Assembly: GCA_029961005.1 (NCBI GenBank)
Contig: JASBVW010000117.1
Coordinates: 1-5,418 of the forward strand
DNA length: 5,418 nucleotides
Direction: 5' to 3'
Source of the DNA: Bacillota bacterium
GTDB lineage: Bacteria; Bacillota; UBA5301; JASBVW01
This document shows, one piece after another, positions 1-5,418 of this stretch. Within the stretch, counting starts at the first letter, position 1. Every line of letters starts with the position of its first letter. The notes beneath the pieces were generated by a model. That model worked only from the letters and a program-made list of their open reading frames with translations. It was not told the origin of the DNA and did not search any database. The translations under genes were made by a program, and so were the position numbers.

Positions 1-1217
1 TCTTGGATGTGACGGCGGTGCTGAACTACCGCGGCCGCGACCCGCAGCTCCTGGCAGTGAAGGACAAGATCGCGGGCTTGGTGCAGATGAAGGACACCGC
101 CCCTCTGACCCCGCGCTACGAGCCGGATGAGTTTTCGGTGCGGGACCCCGAAGTGGTGACGACGGCGGTGGCCCACTACCTGAAGGCACTGGAGATGCAG
201 GCCAAGGCCAAGAACATGTCGGCCATCTTCGCCGGCAAGCAGCCGCACCAGTCCAGCATCGTGGTGGGCGGCGTGACCATGCTCCCGGATGCCAACCGCA
301 TCGCGGAGTTCCGCTCGCGGCTCCTGGAGCAGATCGACTTCATTAAGAATGTCTACCTGCCGGACGTCCTCTACTTCGGCACCGGTCCGCTCCTGCCCTT
401 GGCCCGGGCCGGCATCGGCGGCGGATACGGGAACTTCCTGGCCTACGGCGGCTTTGACCTCACGGCCGATGGGTCCAAGAAGTTCTTTGAACCGGGGGTC
501 ATCTTCCACGGGCAAATCGACCAGGTTCAGCCTCTGGACCCCGCGAAGATCACGGAGGCCGTTCACTACTCCTGGTACGCGGAGGAGATCGGCACCCGCC
601 ATCCCAGCGAGGGCGAGGTGAAGTACGACCTGGAGAAGCCGGAGGCCTACTCCTTCCTCAAGGCGCCGCGCTACGACGGGGAGCCCATGGAGGTGGGTCC
701 GCTGGCCCGTATGCTGATTAAGAAGCCGGCTCCCTTGATGAAGATCATTGCCGAGTACGGCATCAAGCCCGGCGTAGTGGCACGCCACGCGGCCCGCGCT
801 GTGGAGACGGCCCTTCTGGCCGATGCCATGCTGGAGTGGGTGGACGAACTGGCCGACCTCTTTGCTTCCGGTCGCGGTCAGATCCACGACACCGCCCACT
901 GGGAGCCCCCCAAGAGCTCTACGGGCGTCGGCCTCACCGAAGCGCCGCGGGGTGCCCTGGGGCACTGGATCAAAGTGGAGGACCACAAGATCGCCCGCTA
1001 CCAGCTGGTGGTTCCCAGCACCTGGAACCTGGGGCCGCGGGACGAGCAGGGCAAGCGGGGTCCGGTGGAGGAGGCCCTCATTGGGACGCCGGTGCCCGAC
1101 CCGGAGAACCCCATCAACGTGGTCCGGGTCATCCGCTCCTTCGACCCGTGCCTAGCCTGCGCCGTCCACCTGATCGAGCCCAAGAGCAACCGCGTCCTGA
1201 AGTTCCGGGTCATCTAG
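1..1217 (+). CDS. hyaB: [NiFe]-hydrogenase large subunit, group 1 uptake type (5' partial)
   Basis: Catalytic subunit of a membrane-bound uptake hydrogenase, which oxidises H2 at a Ni-Fe(CN)2CO centre and passes electrons to the small subunit. The frame is open from base 3, and the TTG there is almost certainly internal. By comparison with group 1 large subunits, roughly 140 N-terminal residues are missing, including the first nickel motif (RICGVC type). The 404 visible residues show the family landmarks in order: VVGGV after a PHQSS stretch, GGGYGNFLAYGG, HYSWY (about 188-192 of the fragment), KAPRY followed by EVGPLAR, EAPRGALGHW (313-322; Arg316 corresponds to the conserved active-site arginine), and DPCLACAVH (381-389; Cys383 and Cys386 bind Ni/Fe). 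Fifteen residues follow His389, matching the C-terminal extension that a HyaD/HybD-type endopeptidase removes after nickel insertion. The small-subunit gene should lie upstream. The cytochrome b gene starts 12 bases after the stop, which supports the respiratory, membrane-anchored type. Confidence 0.96.
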   Translation, partial: LDVTAVLNYRGRDPQLLAVKDKIAGLVQMKDTAPLTPRYEPDEFSVRDPEVVTTAVAHYLKALEMQAKAKNMSAIFAGKQPHQSSIVVGGVTMLPDANRIAEFRSRLLEQIDFIKNVYLPDVLYFGTGPLLPLARAGIGGGYGNFLAYGGFDLTADGSKKFFEPGVIFHGQIDQVQPLDPAKITEAVHYSWYAEEIGTRHPSEGEVKYDLEKPEAYSFLKAPRYDGEPMEVGPLARMLIKKPAPLMKIIAEYGIKPGVVARHAARAVETALLADAMLEWVDELADLFASGRGQIHDTAHWEPPKSSTGVGLTEAPRGALGHWIKVEDHKIARYQLVVPSTWNLGPRDEQGKRGPVEEALIGTPVPDPENPINVVRVIRSFDPCLACAVHLIEPKSNRVLKFRVI

Positions 1218-1224
1218 GAGGTGA
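1216..1224 (+). promoter_or_regulatory. Shine-Dalgarno site overlapping the hydrogenase stop codon
   Basis: AGGAGGTGA overlaps the TAG stop of the large-subunit gene and is a near-perfect anti-16S match. AGGAGG ends 8 bases before the ATG at 1230, which is ideal spacing. It therefore selects ATG 1230 over the in-frame GTG at 1221, which lies inside the site itself. The overlap suggests translational coupling between the two hydrogenase genes. Confidence 0.85.
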
Positions 1225-1229
1225 GGGCA

Positions 1230-1826
1230 ATGGCTCTGGCGAGCGAACATCCCCTTTCCCACCGGATACTGCACGGTCTGCACCTTCTGTGCATGATCGT
1301 CCTCAGCGTCTCGGGGTTTTACATTCACTACCCCTTTGCCCCGGGCCTGATGGGGACCATGCGCTACCTGCACTTCGTGGCCATGTACCTCTTTGTGGTG
1401 ACGCTGGTGCTGCGGATCTACCTGGTCTTTGTGGGGGTAAACCGGGACCTGGCGGAGTGGCGCTTCGGGAAGCGCGACCTGGCCGGGATAGGCCAGACCA
1501 TCCGCTACTACCTCTTCTTGGAGCGGGAGCCGGCCCAGACGGGCAAGTACAATCCCCTGCAGAAGTCGACCTACTACTTCATCGCCCTGCTCATGATCTT
1601 CCAGGCTTTGACGGGCTTTTCCCTCTACTGGCGGGAGCAGCCCTTCTTCGCCTGGCTCTTGGGGCTGGTGGGCGGGCTGGCCAATATGCGCTCCATCCAC
1701 TTCATCACCATGTGGATCTTCTTCGCCATCGTCTTGGGCCACGTCTACATGGTCTTCACCGAGGCCTACGACCGCTTCCTCTTGATGTTCTTCGGCATCG
1801 AGCGGAAGCCGGCGGCTTCCAGGTAG
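1230..1826 (+). CDS. hyaC: Ni/Fe-hydrogenase b-type cytochrome subunit
   Basis: Integral-membrane dihaem cytochrome b that anchors the hydrogenase and carries electrons from the small subunit to quinone. The 198-residue product is near the usual family length of about 200-240. It has four predicted membrane helices: about 14-33 (HGLHLLCMIVLSVSGFYIH), 45-68, 113-134 and 153-176. Histidines sit where the family places haem ligands or conserved residues: His15/His18 in helix 1, His48 at the start of helix 2, and His157 and His171 in helix 4. The N-terminal SHRILHGLH and the helix 4 MRSIHFITMWIF...GHVY pattern are typical of the HupC/HyaC/HydC group within the cytochrome b561 superfamily. The start is ATG 1230, set by a strong Shine-Dalgarno site. 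The gene follows the large subunit by 12 bases and is the last of its operon, since an intrinsic terminator begins 37 bases after the stop. HyaC-type identity is confident; the exact symbol depends on the host's naming. Confidence 0.93.
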   Translation: MALASEHPLSHRILHGLHLLCMIVLSVSGFYIHYPFAPGLMGTMRYLHFVAMYLFVVTLVLRIYLVFVGVNRDLAEWRFGKRDLAGIGQTIRYYLFLEREPAQTGKYNPLQKSTYYFIALLMIFQALTGFSLYWREQPFFAWLLGLVGGLANMRSIHFITMWIFFAIVLGHVYMVFTEAYDRFLLMFFGIERKPAASR

Positions 1827-1863
1827 TTGGAAAACCTGAGAAGACCGTCGGAGGGCAGTTAAA

Positions 1864-1901
1864 GGGCGAGCGGGCTTTGGTGCCCGCTCGCCCGTCTTTT
1901 T
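1864..1901 (+). terminator. Intrinsic terminator of the hydrogenase operon
   Basis: A perfect 12-bp GC-rich stem (GGGCGAGCGGGC at 1864-1875, GCCCGCTCGCCC at 1882-1893) closes a 6-base loop (TTTGGT). It is followed by GTCTTTTT, giving a five-T run, and preceded by AAA. It lies 37 bases after the cytochrome stop and is a classic Rho-independent terminator for the + strand. Confidence 0.93.
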
Positions 1902-1929
1902 GCCCGTAAAGACTTCCGGGCTCTCTGCC

Positions 1930-2042
1930 GATTACAGTGGCGAAGTGCCAGGGATCCGGGAGTTGCTGCAGAGTCGAAGGAGGAGAACCCGCACTATGTA
2001 CAAAAGCTGCTGATGGGGTCTAACTCCGCCAGCCAGATGTAA
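1930..2042 (+). pseudogene. Possible frameshifted C-terminal remnant of an unidentified gene
   Basis: Two adjacent frames read like parts of one protein tail. One frame gives EVPGIRELLQ at 1942-1971. The next frame continues as SKEENPHYVQKLLM and runs to a TAA at 2040-2042, ending in SNSASQM. The switch would fall in the purine-rich stretch near 1971-1985. Neither frame has a credible start codon with a ribosome site upstream, and the stretch begins straight after the hydrogenase terminator, so any gene here has lost its front. A perfect hairpin follows 7 bases after the stop. I do not recognise the family. Chance open frames in GC-rich DNA remain a real alternative. Confidence 0.22.
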
Positions 2043-2049
2043 CGATGCA

Positions 2050-2066
2050 GCCGAGCCAAGCTCGGC
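2050..2066. repeat. Perfect 7-bp inverted repeat (hairpin)
   Basis: GCCGAGC and GCTCGGC flank a CAA loop. It lies 7 bases after the TAA of the possible gene remnant. With no T-run after it, it is not a standard terminator. It could be a decayed 3' hairpin of that remnant or a transcript structure with no specific role. Confidence 0.5.
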
Positions 2067-2137
2067 GTGGTCGAGCTCTCACGGGGCCTGGTTAGCGCAA
2101 AAGCGGCCCAAACGAAGCCTGCGTGGTCCAACGCTCT

Positions 2138-2159
2138 CGTTCTCCAGTGTCTGGACACG
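2138..2159. repeat. Inverted repeat upstream of the tetR promoter
   Basis: TCCAG (2143-2147) and CTGGA (2151-2155) pair across a TGT loop, and outer CGT/ACG pairs extend the stem past a small internal mismatch. The same bases also contain GTGTC-TG-GACAC (2147-2158), a compact dyad that could bind a dimeric regulator. It lies 20 bases upstream of the -35 element. Its role is unknown. Confidence 0.35.
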
Positions 2160-2178
2160 ATCGAGGTACGGCGGGGAC

Positions 2179-2207
2179 TTTACGTCTTCCCCTCGCCGTG
2201 CTATGTT
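2179..2207 (+). promoter_or_regulatory. Sigma-70/sigma-A type promoter of the tetR-efflux operon
   Basis: TTTACG (2179-2184) is a 4/6 match to the -35 consensus. A 17-base spacer separates it from TATGTT (2202-2207), a 4/6 match to the -10 with the strongest positions kept. TGC just before the -10 forms an extended -10 element. Transcription would start near 2213-2216, giving a leader of about 40 bases before the GTG start. Confidence 0.6.
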
Positions 2208-2229
2208 TATGTAAGTGAACGTTTACATA
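2208..2229. promoter_or_regulatory. Palindromic operator, probable TetR autoregulatory site
   Basis: TATGTAA (2208-2214) and TTACATA (2223-2229) form perfect 7-bp arms around the 8-base spacer GTGAACGT. The 22-bp dyad is AT-rich compared with its surroundings, abuts the -10 element and covers the expected transcription start. A bound dimer there would block RNA polymerase. Size and position are typical of TetR/AcrR operators. That the adjacent repressor binds it is inference. Confidence 0.6.
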
Positions 2230-2254
2230 CCTGCCCCGAGGAGGGAGGAAAGCT

Positions 2255-2875
2255 GTGGCACGGGGGGCTGAAACCAAGGAGCGGATCATCGCTACGGCCC
2301 GGGGACTCTTCGCCCAGCAAGGCTACCAGGGAGCGACGATGAGCCAGATCGCCCGGGAGGTTGGAATCACCGAGGGAGCAATCTACCGCCACTTTGCTGA
2401 CAAGCGGGAGTTGTTCATGGCGTGCATCGGGCCGGCCTTGAAAGAGGCCGTCGCTCGTAGTCTGGAGGAACTTCAGGATGCCACCGATTTGCGGACTTTG
2501 GTGCGCCGAATGATTGAGGTCCGATTACAGGTGTTGGAAGAACACCGGGACACGTTCTGCATCCTCTTCACTCAGGCGCTTCACCAGCCGGAGCTGTGGC
2601 AGCTCCTGCGAGAGCTAATTGCGACCCAGGTGAAAAGTGCCGAGCCCGCTGTTGCCATGATATGGCAACTCGGAGGGCGGAGGCGGCCGCCCGCCCTCAT
2701 GCTGGGGGTCGGGCTGACCATGGCCCTTTGGGCGCTCCTGAACTTTCCTACTCAGAACGGGGAGCTGGCGGAGGGCGAAGGCCCCTCGCCGGGCAGGCAG
2801 AAGACCATCGATGAATTGACCGACTTCGTACTTTACGGGATAGCCGGAGAACCGGGTAGGGGGAGCGAGCAATGA
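2255..2875 (+). CDS. TetR/AcrR-family transcriptional regulator (CecR-like position)
   Basis: Dimeric DNA-binding repressor of 206 residues, the usual TetR size. Residues about 8-54 form the conserved helix-turn-helix domain: TKERIIATARGLFAQQGYQG, then the helix pair around TMSQIAREVGITEGAIYRHF (28-46) and FADKRELF. The C-terminal ligand and dimerisation part (about 60-200) is divergent, as is normal, so the inducer cannot be read. GTG 2255 is chosen because GGAGG ends 6 bases upstream (AGGAGG also 10 bases upstream), and the product begins directly at the domain. The stop overlaps the next start as ATGA, so the repressor and the membrane-fusion protein are translationally coupled. It lies directly behind a promoter whose start site is covered by a palindrome, implying self-repression and control of the whole efflux operon. 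The gene order resembles E. coli cecR followed by ybhGFSR. Confidence 0.92.
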   Translation: MARGAETKERIIATARGLFAQQGYQGATMSQIAREVGITEGAIYRHFADKRELFMACIGPALKEAVARSLEELQDATDLRTLVRRMIEVRLQVLEEHRDTFCILFTQALHQPELWQLLRELIATQVKSAEPAVAMIWQLGGRRRPPALMLGVGLTMALWALLNFPTQNGELAEGEGPSPGRQKTIDELTDFVLYGIAGEPGRGSEQ

Positions 2876-3870
2876 AGAACCGCAGAGGGATGAGCGCAGT
2901 CCTCTTGGTGGTGGCTGTGGCCGGCTTCTTGGTGTGGTTGTCTGGGCGGTTAGGGCAGACGCGGGAAGTGCTGGCGACCTCGGGAACGATCGAAGCGACC
3001 GAGGTGCCCGTGGCCTCGGAGGTTGCCGGTAAAGTGCTTGCTGTTCTGGTCGAAGAGGGTCAGGAGGTCAAAGCCGGCGACCTCCTGGTCCAGCTCGACG
3101 ACGAGGCGCTCCGCCTTCAACTGGCGCAGGCCGAGGGAGCGCTTAAGCTGGCGCAGGCCCGCCTAGCCGAGGCTCAGGCTGGCCCCCGCTCCGCGCAGGT
3201 GCGACAGGCTGAGGAACTGGCTCGGCAGGCAGCAGCGGCCCTGGATGGAGCGCAGAAGAATTACGAGGTCGTGAAACAACTCTTTGACCAGGGGGTTGTC
3301 CCCAAGGTCCAGATGGATTCGGCGGCTACCCAGCTCGAGGCTGCGCGGGCCCAAGCCGAGGCGGCTCAGGCTCAACTGGACCTGGTCAGGCAGGGCGCCA
3401 CTCCTGAACAGGTGCAGCAGCTTGAAGCCGCGGTCGACCAGGCGGAGGCGGCTGTCAACCTGGCCAAATTCAACCTGGAGCGGGCCAACGTCAAAGCGCC
3501 GGTCTCAGGTGTCGTGGTTCGCCGGCTGGTCGAGCCGGGGGCGCTCGTGGCTCCCGGGGCGCCGCTCATCACCCTGGCCAACCTGAACGACCTCTGGCTC
3601 CGGGTCTACGTCCCCGAGGACCAGCTCAACCTGGTGAAGCTGGGGATGCCGGTGGAGGTCAAGGTGGATTCCTTCCCCAACCGCAAGTTCCGGGCCCAGG
3701 TGAGCTACATCAGCAACCAAGCCGAGTTTACCCCCCGCAACGTCCAGACGAAGGAGGAGCGGGCGACCACCGTGTACGCCGTGAAGCTTCGCCTGCTGGA
3801 GGGGCTGCGGGGTGAGCTCAAGCCTGGTATGCCGGCGGATGTCACCTTCGGAGTCAGCGAGGGGGAGTGA
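2872..3870 (+). CDS. ybhG: HlyD/YbhG-type periplasmic adaptor (membrane-fusion) protein
   Basis: Adaptor subunit of an ABC-type efflux system, anchored in the inner membrane and projecting outward. Residues about 8-24 form one N-terminal hydrophobic segment (uncleaved anchor or signal). Residues 38-76 are the first half of a biotinyl/lipoyl-like domain (GTIEATEVPVASEVAG...VKAGDLLVQLDD). Residues about 77-205 are a long Ala/Gln/Glu-rich alpha-helical hairpin coiled coil with a turn region near QGVVPKVQMDSA. Residues 206-236 are the returning lipoyl half (VKAPVSGVV...EPGALV). The rest is the beta-barrel domain with EFTPRNVQTKEER (285-297), a segment characteristic of YbhG-like adaptors, and a final LKPGMPADV. 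The length of 332 residues fits that family. The start overlaps the tetR stop by four bases, and the first ATPase gene starts four bases after its stop. An adaptor of this kind normally implies an outer envelope; monoderm bacteria also carry HlyD-like proteins, so it does not prove a diderm host. Confidence 0.92.
   Translation: MKNRRGMSAVLLVVAVAGFLVWLSGRLGQTREVLATSGTIEATEVPVASEVAGKVLAVLVEEGQEVKAGDLLVQLDDEALRLQLAQAEGALKLAQARLAEAQAGPRSAQVRQAEELARQAAAALDGAQKNYEVVKQLFDQGVVPKVQMDSAATQLEAARAQAEAAQAQLDLVRQGATPEQVQQLEAAVDQAEAAVNLAKFNLERANVKAPVSGVVVRRLVEPGALVAPGAPLITLANLNDLWLRVYVPEDQLNLVKLGMPVEVKVDSFPNRKFRAQVSYISNQAEFTPRNVQTKEERATTVYAVKLRLLEGLRGELKPGMPADVTFGVSEGE
3861..3870 (+). promoter_or_regulatory. 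Ribosome-binding site for the first ATPase gene
   Basis: GGGGGAGTGA, inside the last codons and stop of the adaptor gene, lies just upstream of GTG 3875 at workable spacing. It favours that start over the in-frame GTG 3812 and ATG 3839, which have no Shine-Dalgarno site and would add a non-homologous N-terminus overlapping the adaptor gene. Confidence 0.65.
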
Positions 3871-3874
3871 GCTC

Positions 3875-4837
3875 GTGGAGGGAGCAGCGATCTTCGTCGA
3901 CGGACTGGTCAAACGCTACGGTGAGCTGGTGGCGGTCAATGGCCTGAGCTTGAGCGTTCCCCGCGGTACGATTTATGGTCTGCTTGGCCCGGATGGGGCG
4001 GGCAAGACCACGACCATCCGGTGTCTGGCCGGTGCCATAAACTTTGACGCGGGCGAGGTCCGCCTCGAAGGCTGGCGCCTGCCGGAAGACCTGGACCGCG
4101 TCCGGCCGCTCATCGGGTACATGCCGCAACGGTTCGCCCTCTACCAGGACCTTACCCTGGAAGAAAATCTGAACTTCTTTGCAGACCTCTATCAAGTCCC
4201 CCAGGAAGAGCGGGCCAGGCGGTTTCCGCAGCTTCTGGCCTTCACCCGGCTCGAGCAGCACACCCGGAAGCTGGCCGGTCAGCTCTCCGGGGGAATGAAG
4301 CAGAAACTAGCTCTTTGCACGGTCTTGGTCCATCGGCCGCCGGTTCTGCTCCTGGATGAGCCTTCGACCGGAGTCGACCCGGTGAGCCGGCGGGAGTTCT
4401 GGCAGATCCTCCTGGAACTCCGCAAGCAGGGGGTCTCGATCCTGGTTTCCACCCCCTACATGGACGAGGCGGAGAAGTGTGACCGGATCGGGATGATGGC
4501 TCGCGGCCACCTCCTGGTGGAGGGAACGCCACAGGAACTCCGGGAGCGCTTTCCTTTCCGGGTGCTGGCGATTAAGGCGGAGCCGCTCTTCGCGGCCCGC
4601 CAGGTCCTGGGGAAGCTCCAAGGAGTCAAGACAGCAGTGCTCCACGGCGATGTGGTCGATGTCGTAGTGGAAGACGCGGAGGCGGTCATAACCAGGGCTC
4701 CGGAGGCGCTTGCGGCGGCCGGGCTATCATTTCAGAGCCTCCGGGAAATTCCTCCCGGGCTTGAGGACGTGTTTGTCCACGAGCTGTCCTCTCGCGGCCT
4801 GGCCACGCCACATACCGTTGCCAGAGGTGGTGAGTGA
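3875..4837 (+). CDS. ABC-2 type transporter ATPase, YbhF N-half-like, with degenerate H-loop
   Basis: Nucleotide-binding subunit of a drug/ion efflux ABC transporter, 320 residues from GTG 3875. The motifs in order are Walker A GPDGAGKTT (38-46, with Asp in place of the usual Asn), Q-loop YMPQRFALYQDL (82-93), signature LSGGMKQKLAL (137-147), Walker B VLLLDEPSTGVDP (157-169; catalytic Glu162 kept), and the switch region ILVSTPYMDEAE (189-200). Pro194 occupies the place where the H-loop histidine is expected. From memory, the first ATPase half of fused YbhF/RbbA-type proteins also has GPDGAGKTT and lacks this histidine, so I read the gene as a stand-alone equivalent of that half. The C-terminal ~100 residues after about 220 form the accessory domain seen in DrrA/YbhF-like ATPases, ending near LEDVFVHEL. 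The second ATPase gene starts one base after the stop, so the two proteins probably form a heterodimer. Confidence 0.9.
   Translation: MEGAAIFVDGLVKRYGELVAVNGLSLSVPRGTIYGLLGPDGAGKTTTIRCLAGAINFDAGEVRLEGWRLPEDLDRVRPLIGYMPQRFALYQDLTLEENLNFFADLYQVPQEERARRFPQLLAFTRLEQHTRKLAGQLSGGMKQKLALCTVLVHRPPVLLLDEPSTGVDPVSRREFWQILLELRKQGVSILVSTPYMDEAEKCDRIGMMARGHLLVEGTPQELRERFPFRVLAIKAEPLFAARQVLGKLQGVKTAVLHGDVVDVVVEDAEAVITRAPEALAAAGLSFQSLREIPPGLEDVFVHELSSRGLATPHTVARGGE
4824..4833 (+). promoter_or_regulatory. Ribosome-binding site for the second ATPase gene
   Basis: GAGGTGGTGA, within the final codons of the first ATPase gene, places GAGGTG 9 bases before GTG 4839. The alternative in-frame GTG at 4830 lies within the site and has nothing upstream of it, so 4839 is preferred. 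Confidence 0.6.
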
Positions 4838-4838
4838 A

Positions 4839-5418
4839 GTGCCTGAAAGGCTTTCCCGTGCGGAACCCGCCATCGAAGTCAGAGGGCTGCGGAAGGTGTT
4901 TGGCGACTTCGTGGCGGTGGCGGGCATCGACCTTACGGTCCAGCAAGGTGAAATCTTCGGTTTCATCGGGCCGAACGGCTCCGGGAAGTCGACCACCATC
5001 CGCATGTTGTTAGGGCTCTTGACGCCTACCTCCGGCGGCGGGACCGTCCTGGGGTTCGACATCACCCGCGAGTCGGAGGCCATTCGGCAGCGCATCGGGT
5101 ACATGGCCCAGCGGTTCAGCCTCTACGAGGAACTGACGGCAGGGGAGAACATCCGCTTTTATGCCGGGATCTACGGACTGTCCGGCCGGGCGGCAGAAGC
5201 GCGCATCCAAGAGGTCCTGGACCTGGTGGGTCTGAAGGGGATCGACAACCTCAAGGCGGGCGAGCTGTCCACCGGGTGGCGGCAGCGGTTGGGCCTGGCC
5301 TGTGCGCTGGTTCACCGGCCCCGTCTGCTCTTCCTCGACGAACCGACTGGAGGGGTCGACCCTGTGGCGCGGCGCGATTTCTGGGATCTCCTTTACGGCT
5401 TGGCCTCGGAGGGGGTGA
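4839..5418 (+). CDS. ABC-2 type transporter ATPase, YbhF C-half-like (3' partial)
   Basis: Second nucleotide-binding subunit of the efflux transporter. 193 residues are visible before the window ends, and the frame is still open at 5418 (the terminal TGA is out of frame). The motifs are a canonical Walker A GPNGSGKST (44-52), Q-loop YMAQRFSLYEEL (88-99), a variant signature LSTGWRQRLGL (143-153) in place of LSGGQ, and Walker B RLLFLDEPTGGVDP (162-175) with catalytic Glu168. The H-loop lies beyond the window. The near-identical Q-loop phrasing in the upstream ATPase (MPQRFALYQDL) shows the two are related paralogues. The start is GTG 4839, one base after the preceding stop. A GW in the signature is, from memory, usual in the second ATPase half of YbhF-like proteins. 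Two ABC-2 permease genes (YbhS/YbhR-like) are expected next. Confidence 0.9.
   Translation, partial: MPERLSRAEPAIEVRGLRKVFGDFVAVAGIDLTVQQGEIFGFIGPNGSGKSTTIRMLLGLLTPTSGGGTVLGFDITRESEAIRQRIGYMAQRFSLYEELTAGENIRFYAGIYGLSGRAAEARIQEVLDLVGLKGIDNLKAGELSTGWRQRLGLACALVHRPRLLFLDEPTGGVDPVARRDFWDLLYGLASEGV

Larger units (their letters stand above)
1827..2254. other. Gene-free stretch between hydrogenase and efflux operons
   Basis: About 430 bases without an intact gene. In order it holds the hydrogenase terminator (1864-1901), a possible degraded gene tail ending at 2042, a 7-bp hairpin (2050-2066), a second inverted repeat (2138-2159), a promoter (2179-2207), an overlapping palindromic operator (2208-2229) and the tetR leader. 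An open frame of 91 codons across 2067-2342 overlaps the promoter, operator and tetR start and has no family-like features, so it is not called. I recognised no tRNA, riboswitch or insertion-sequence ends here. Confidence 0.7.

Noticed and set aside
1152..1742. 196-codon open frame on the - strand
   Set aside because: It is antisense to the cytochrome gene, His/Gln/Pro-rich in composition, and has no ribosome site or recognisable motif.
836..1909. 357-codon open frame on the + strand across the hydrogenase and cytochrome genes
   Set aside because: It lies out of frame over two well-supported genes, its translation is Gly/Pro/Arg-rich with no family features, and it runs through the terminator. 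It is a GC-rich shadow frame.
1894..1913. GTCTTT/AAAGAC inverted repeat just after the terminator
   Set aside because: It is a weak 6-bp AT-containing stem using the terminator's own T-run. It could form but has no support as a separate element.
1996..2013. Mini-ORF MYKSC after an AAGGAGGAG sequence
   Set aside because: The purine run is 12 bases from the ATG, the peptide has only five residues, and no promoter is evident. A leader-peptide role has no supporting structure.
2065..2138. Imperfect direct repeat (GCGTGGTC...CTCTC at 2065 and 2121)
   Set aside because: The 8-base core is repeated but the spacing to CTCTC differs by two bases, and such short matches are expected in GC-rich DNA.
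2067..2342. 91-codon open frame on the + strand upstream of and into tetR
   Set aside because: It spans the promoter, operator and tetR ribosome site, has no Shine-Dalgarno site, and overlaps tetR in another frame.
3812..3874. Upstream starts (GTG 3812, ATG 3839) for the first ATPase
   Set aside because: They would add 12-21 residues unrelated to ABC ATPases that overlap the adaptor gene. No ribosome site precedes them, whereas GTG 3875 has one.
5416..5418. TGA at the very end of the window
   Set aside because: It is out of frame with the second ATPase, whose last full codon is GTG 5415-5417. The gene continues beyond the window and does not stop here.

Overview
The window is GC-rich and compact, and nearly all of it reads on the + strand. 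It holds the ends or beginnings of two unrelated transcription units, separated by a strong intrinsic terminator and about 350 bp without an intact gene. Ribosome-binding sites are strong (AGGAGGTG-like), and GTG starts serve at least three genes. A membrane-bound uptake [NiFe] hydrogenase lies beside a TetR-controlled efflux cluster. This would suit a moderately GC-rich anaerobic or facultative bacterium, perhaps a thermophilic Firmicute or a deltaproteobacterium. That placement is inference, because nothing here fixes the taxon.

Bases 1-1826 are the 3' end of a hydrogenase operon. It contains the C-terminal ~404 residues of a group 1 [NiFe]-hydrogenase large subunit, with the nickel-binding DPCLACAVH motif and a 15-residue tail of the kind removed during maturation. 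Next is a complete four-helix b-type cytochrome (HyaC-like), which would pass electrons from H2 oxidation to the quinone pool. A 12-bp-stem terminator at 1864-1901 closes the unit. No maturation protease gene follows inside it.

Bases 1827-2254 carry no intact gene. They contain the terminator, a possible frameshifted remnant of a gene tail ending at 2042, two small inverted repeats, and a well-formed promoter (17-bp spacer, extended -10). A 7-bp-arm palindrome lies directly downstream of the -10.

From 2255 to the end is a tightly packed efflux operon: a TetR/AcrR-type repressor, an HlyD/YbhG-type membrane-fusion protein, and two ABC-2-type ATPases in adjacent genes. The last gene is cut by the window edge. 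The order matches the Escherichia coli cecR/ybhGFSR system, except that the two ATPase halves fused in YbhF are separate genes here. The first ATPase has proline where the H-loop histidine is expected, and the second has a variant signature (LSTGW), so the pair looks functionally asymmetric. Permease genes (YbhS/YbhR-like) are expected just beyond the window. The palindrome at the promoter suggests that the repressor controls its own operon. I see no evidence for a wholly new system. The items most worth checking are the asymmetric split ATPase pair, the operator, and the putative gene remnant.
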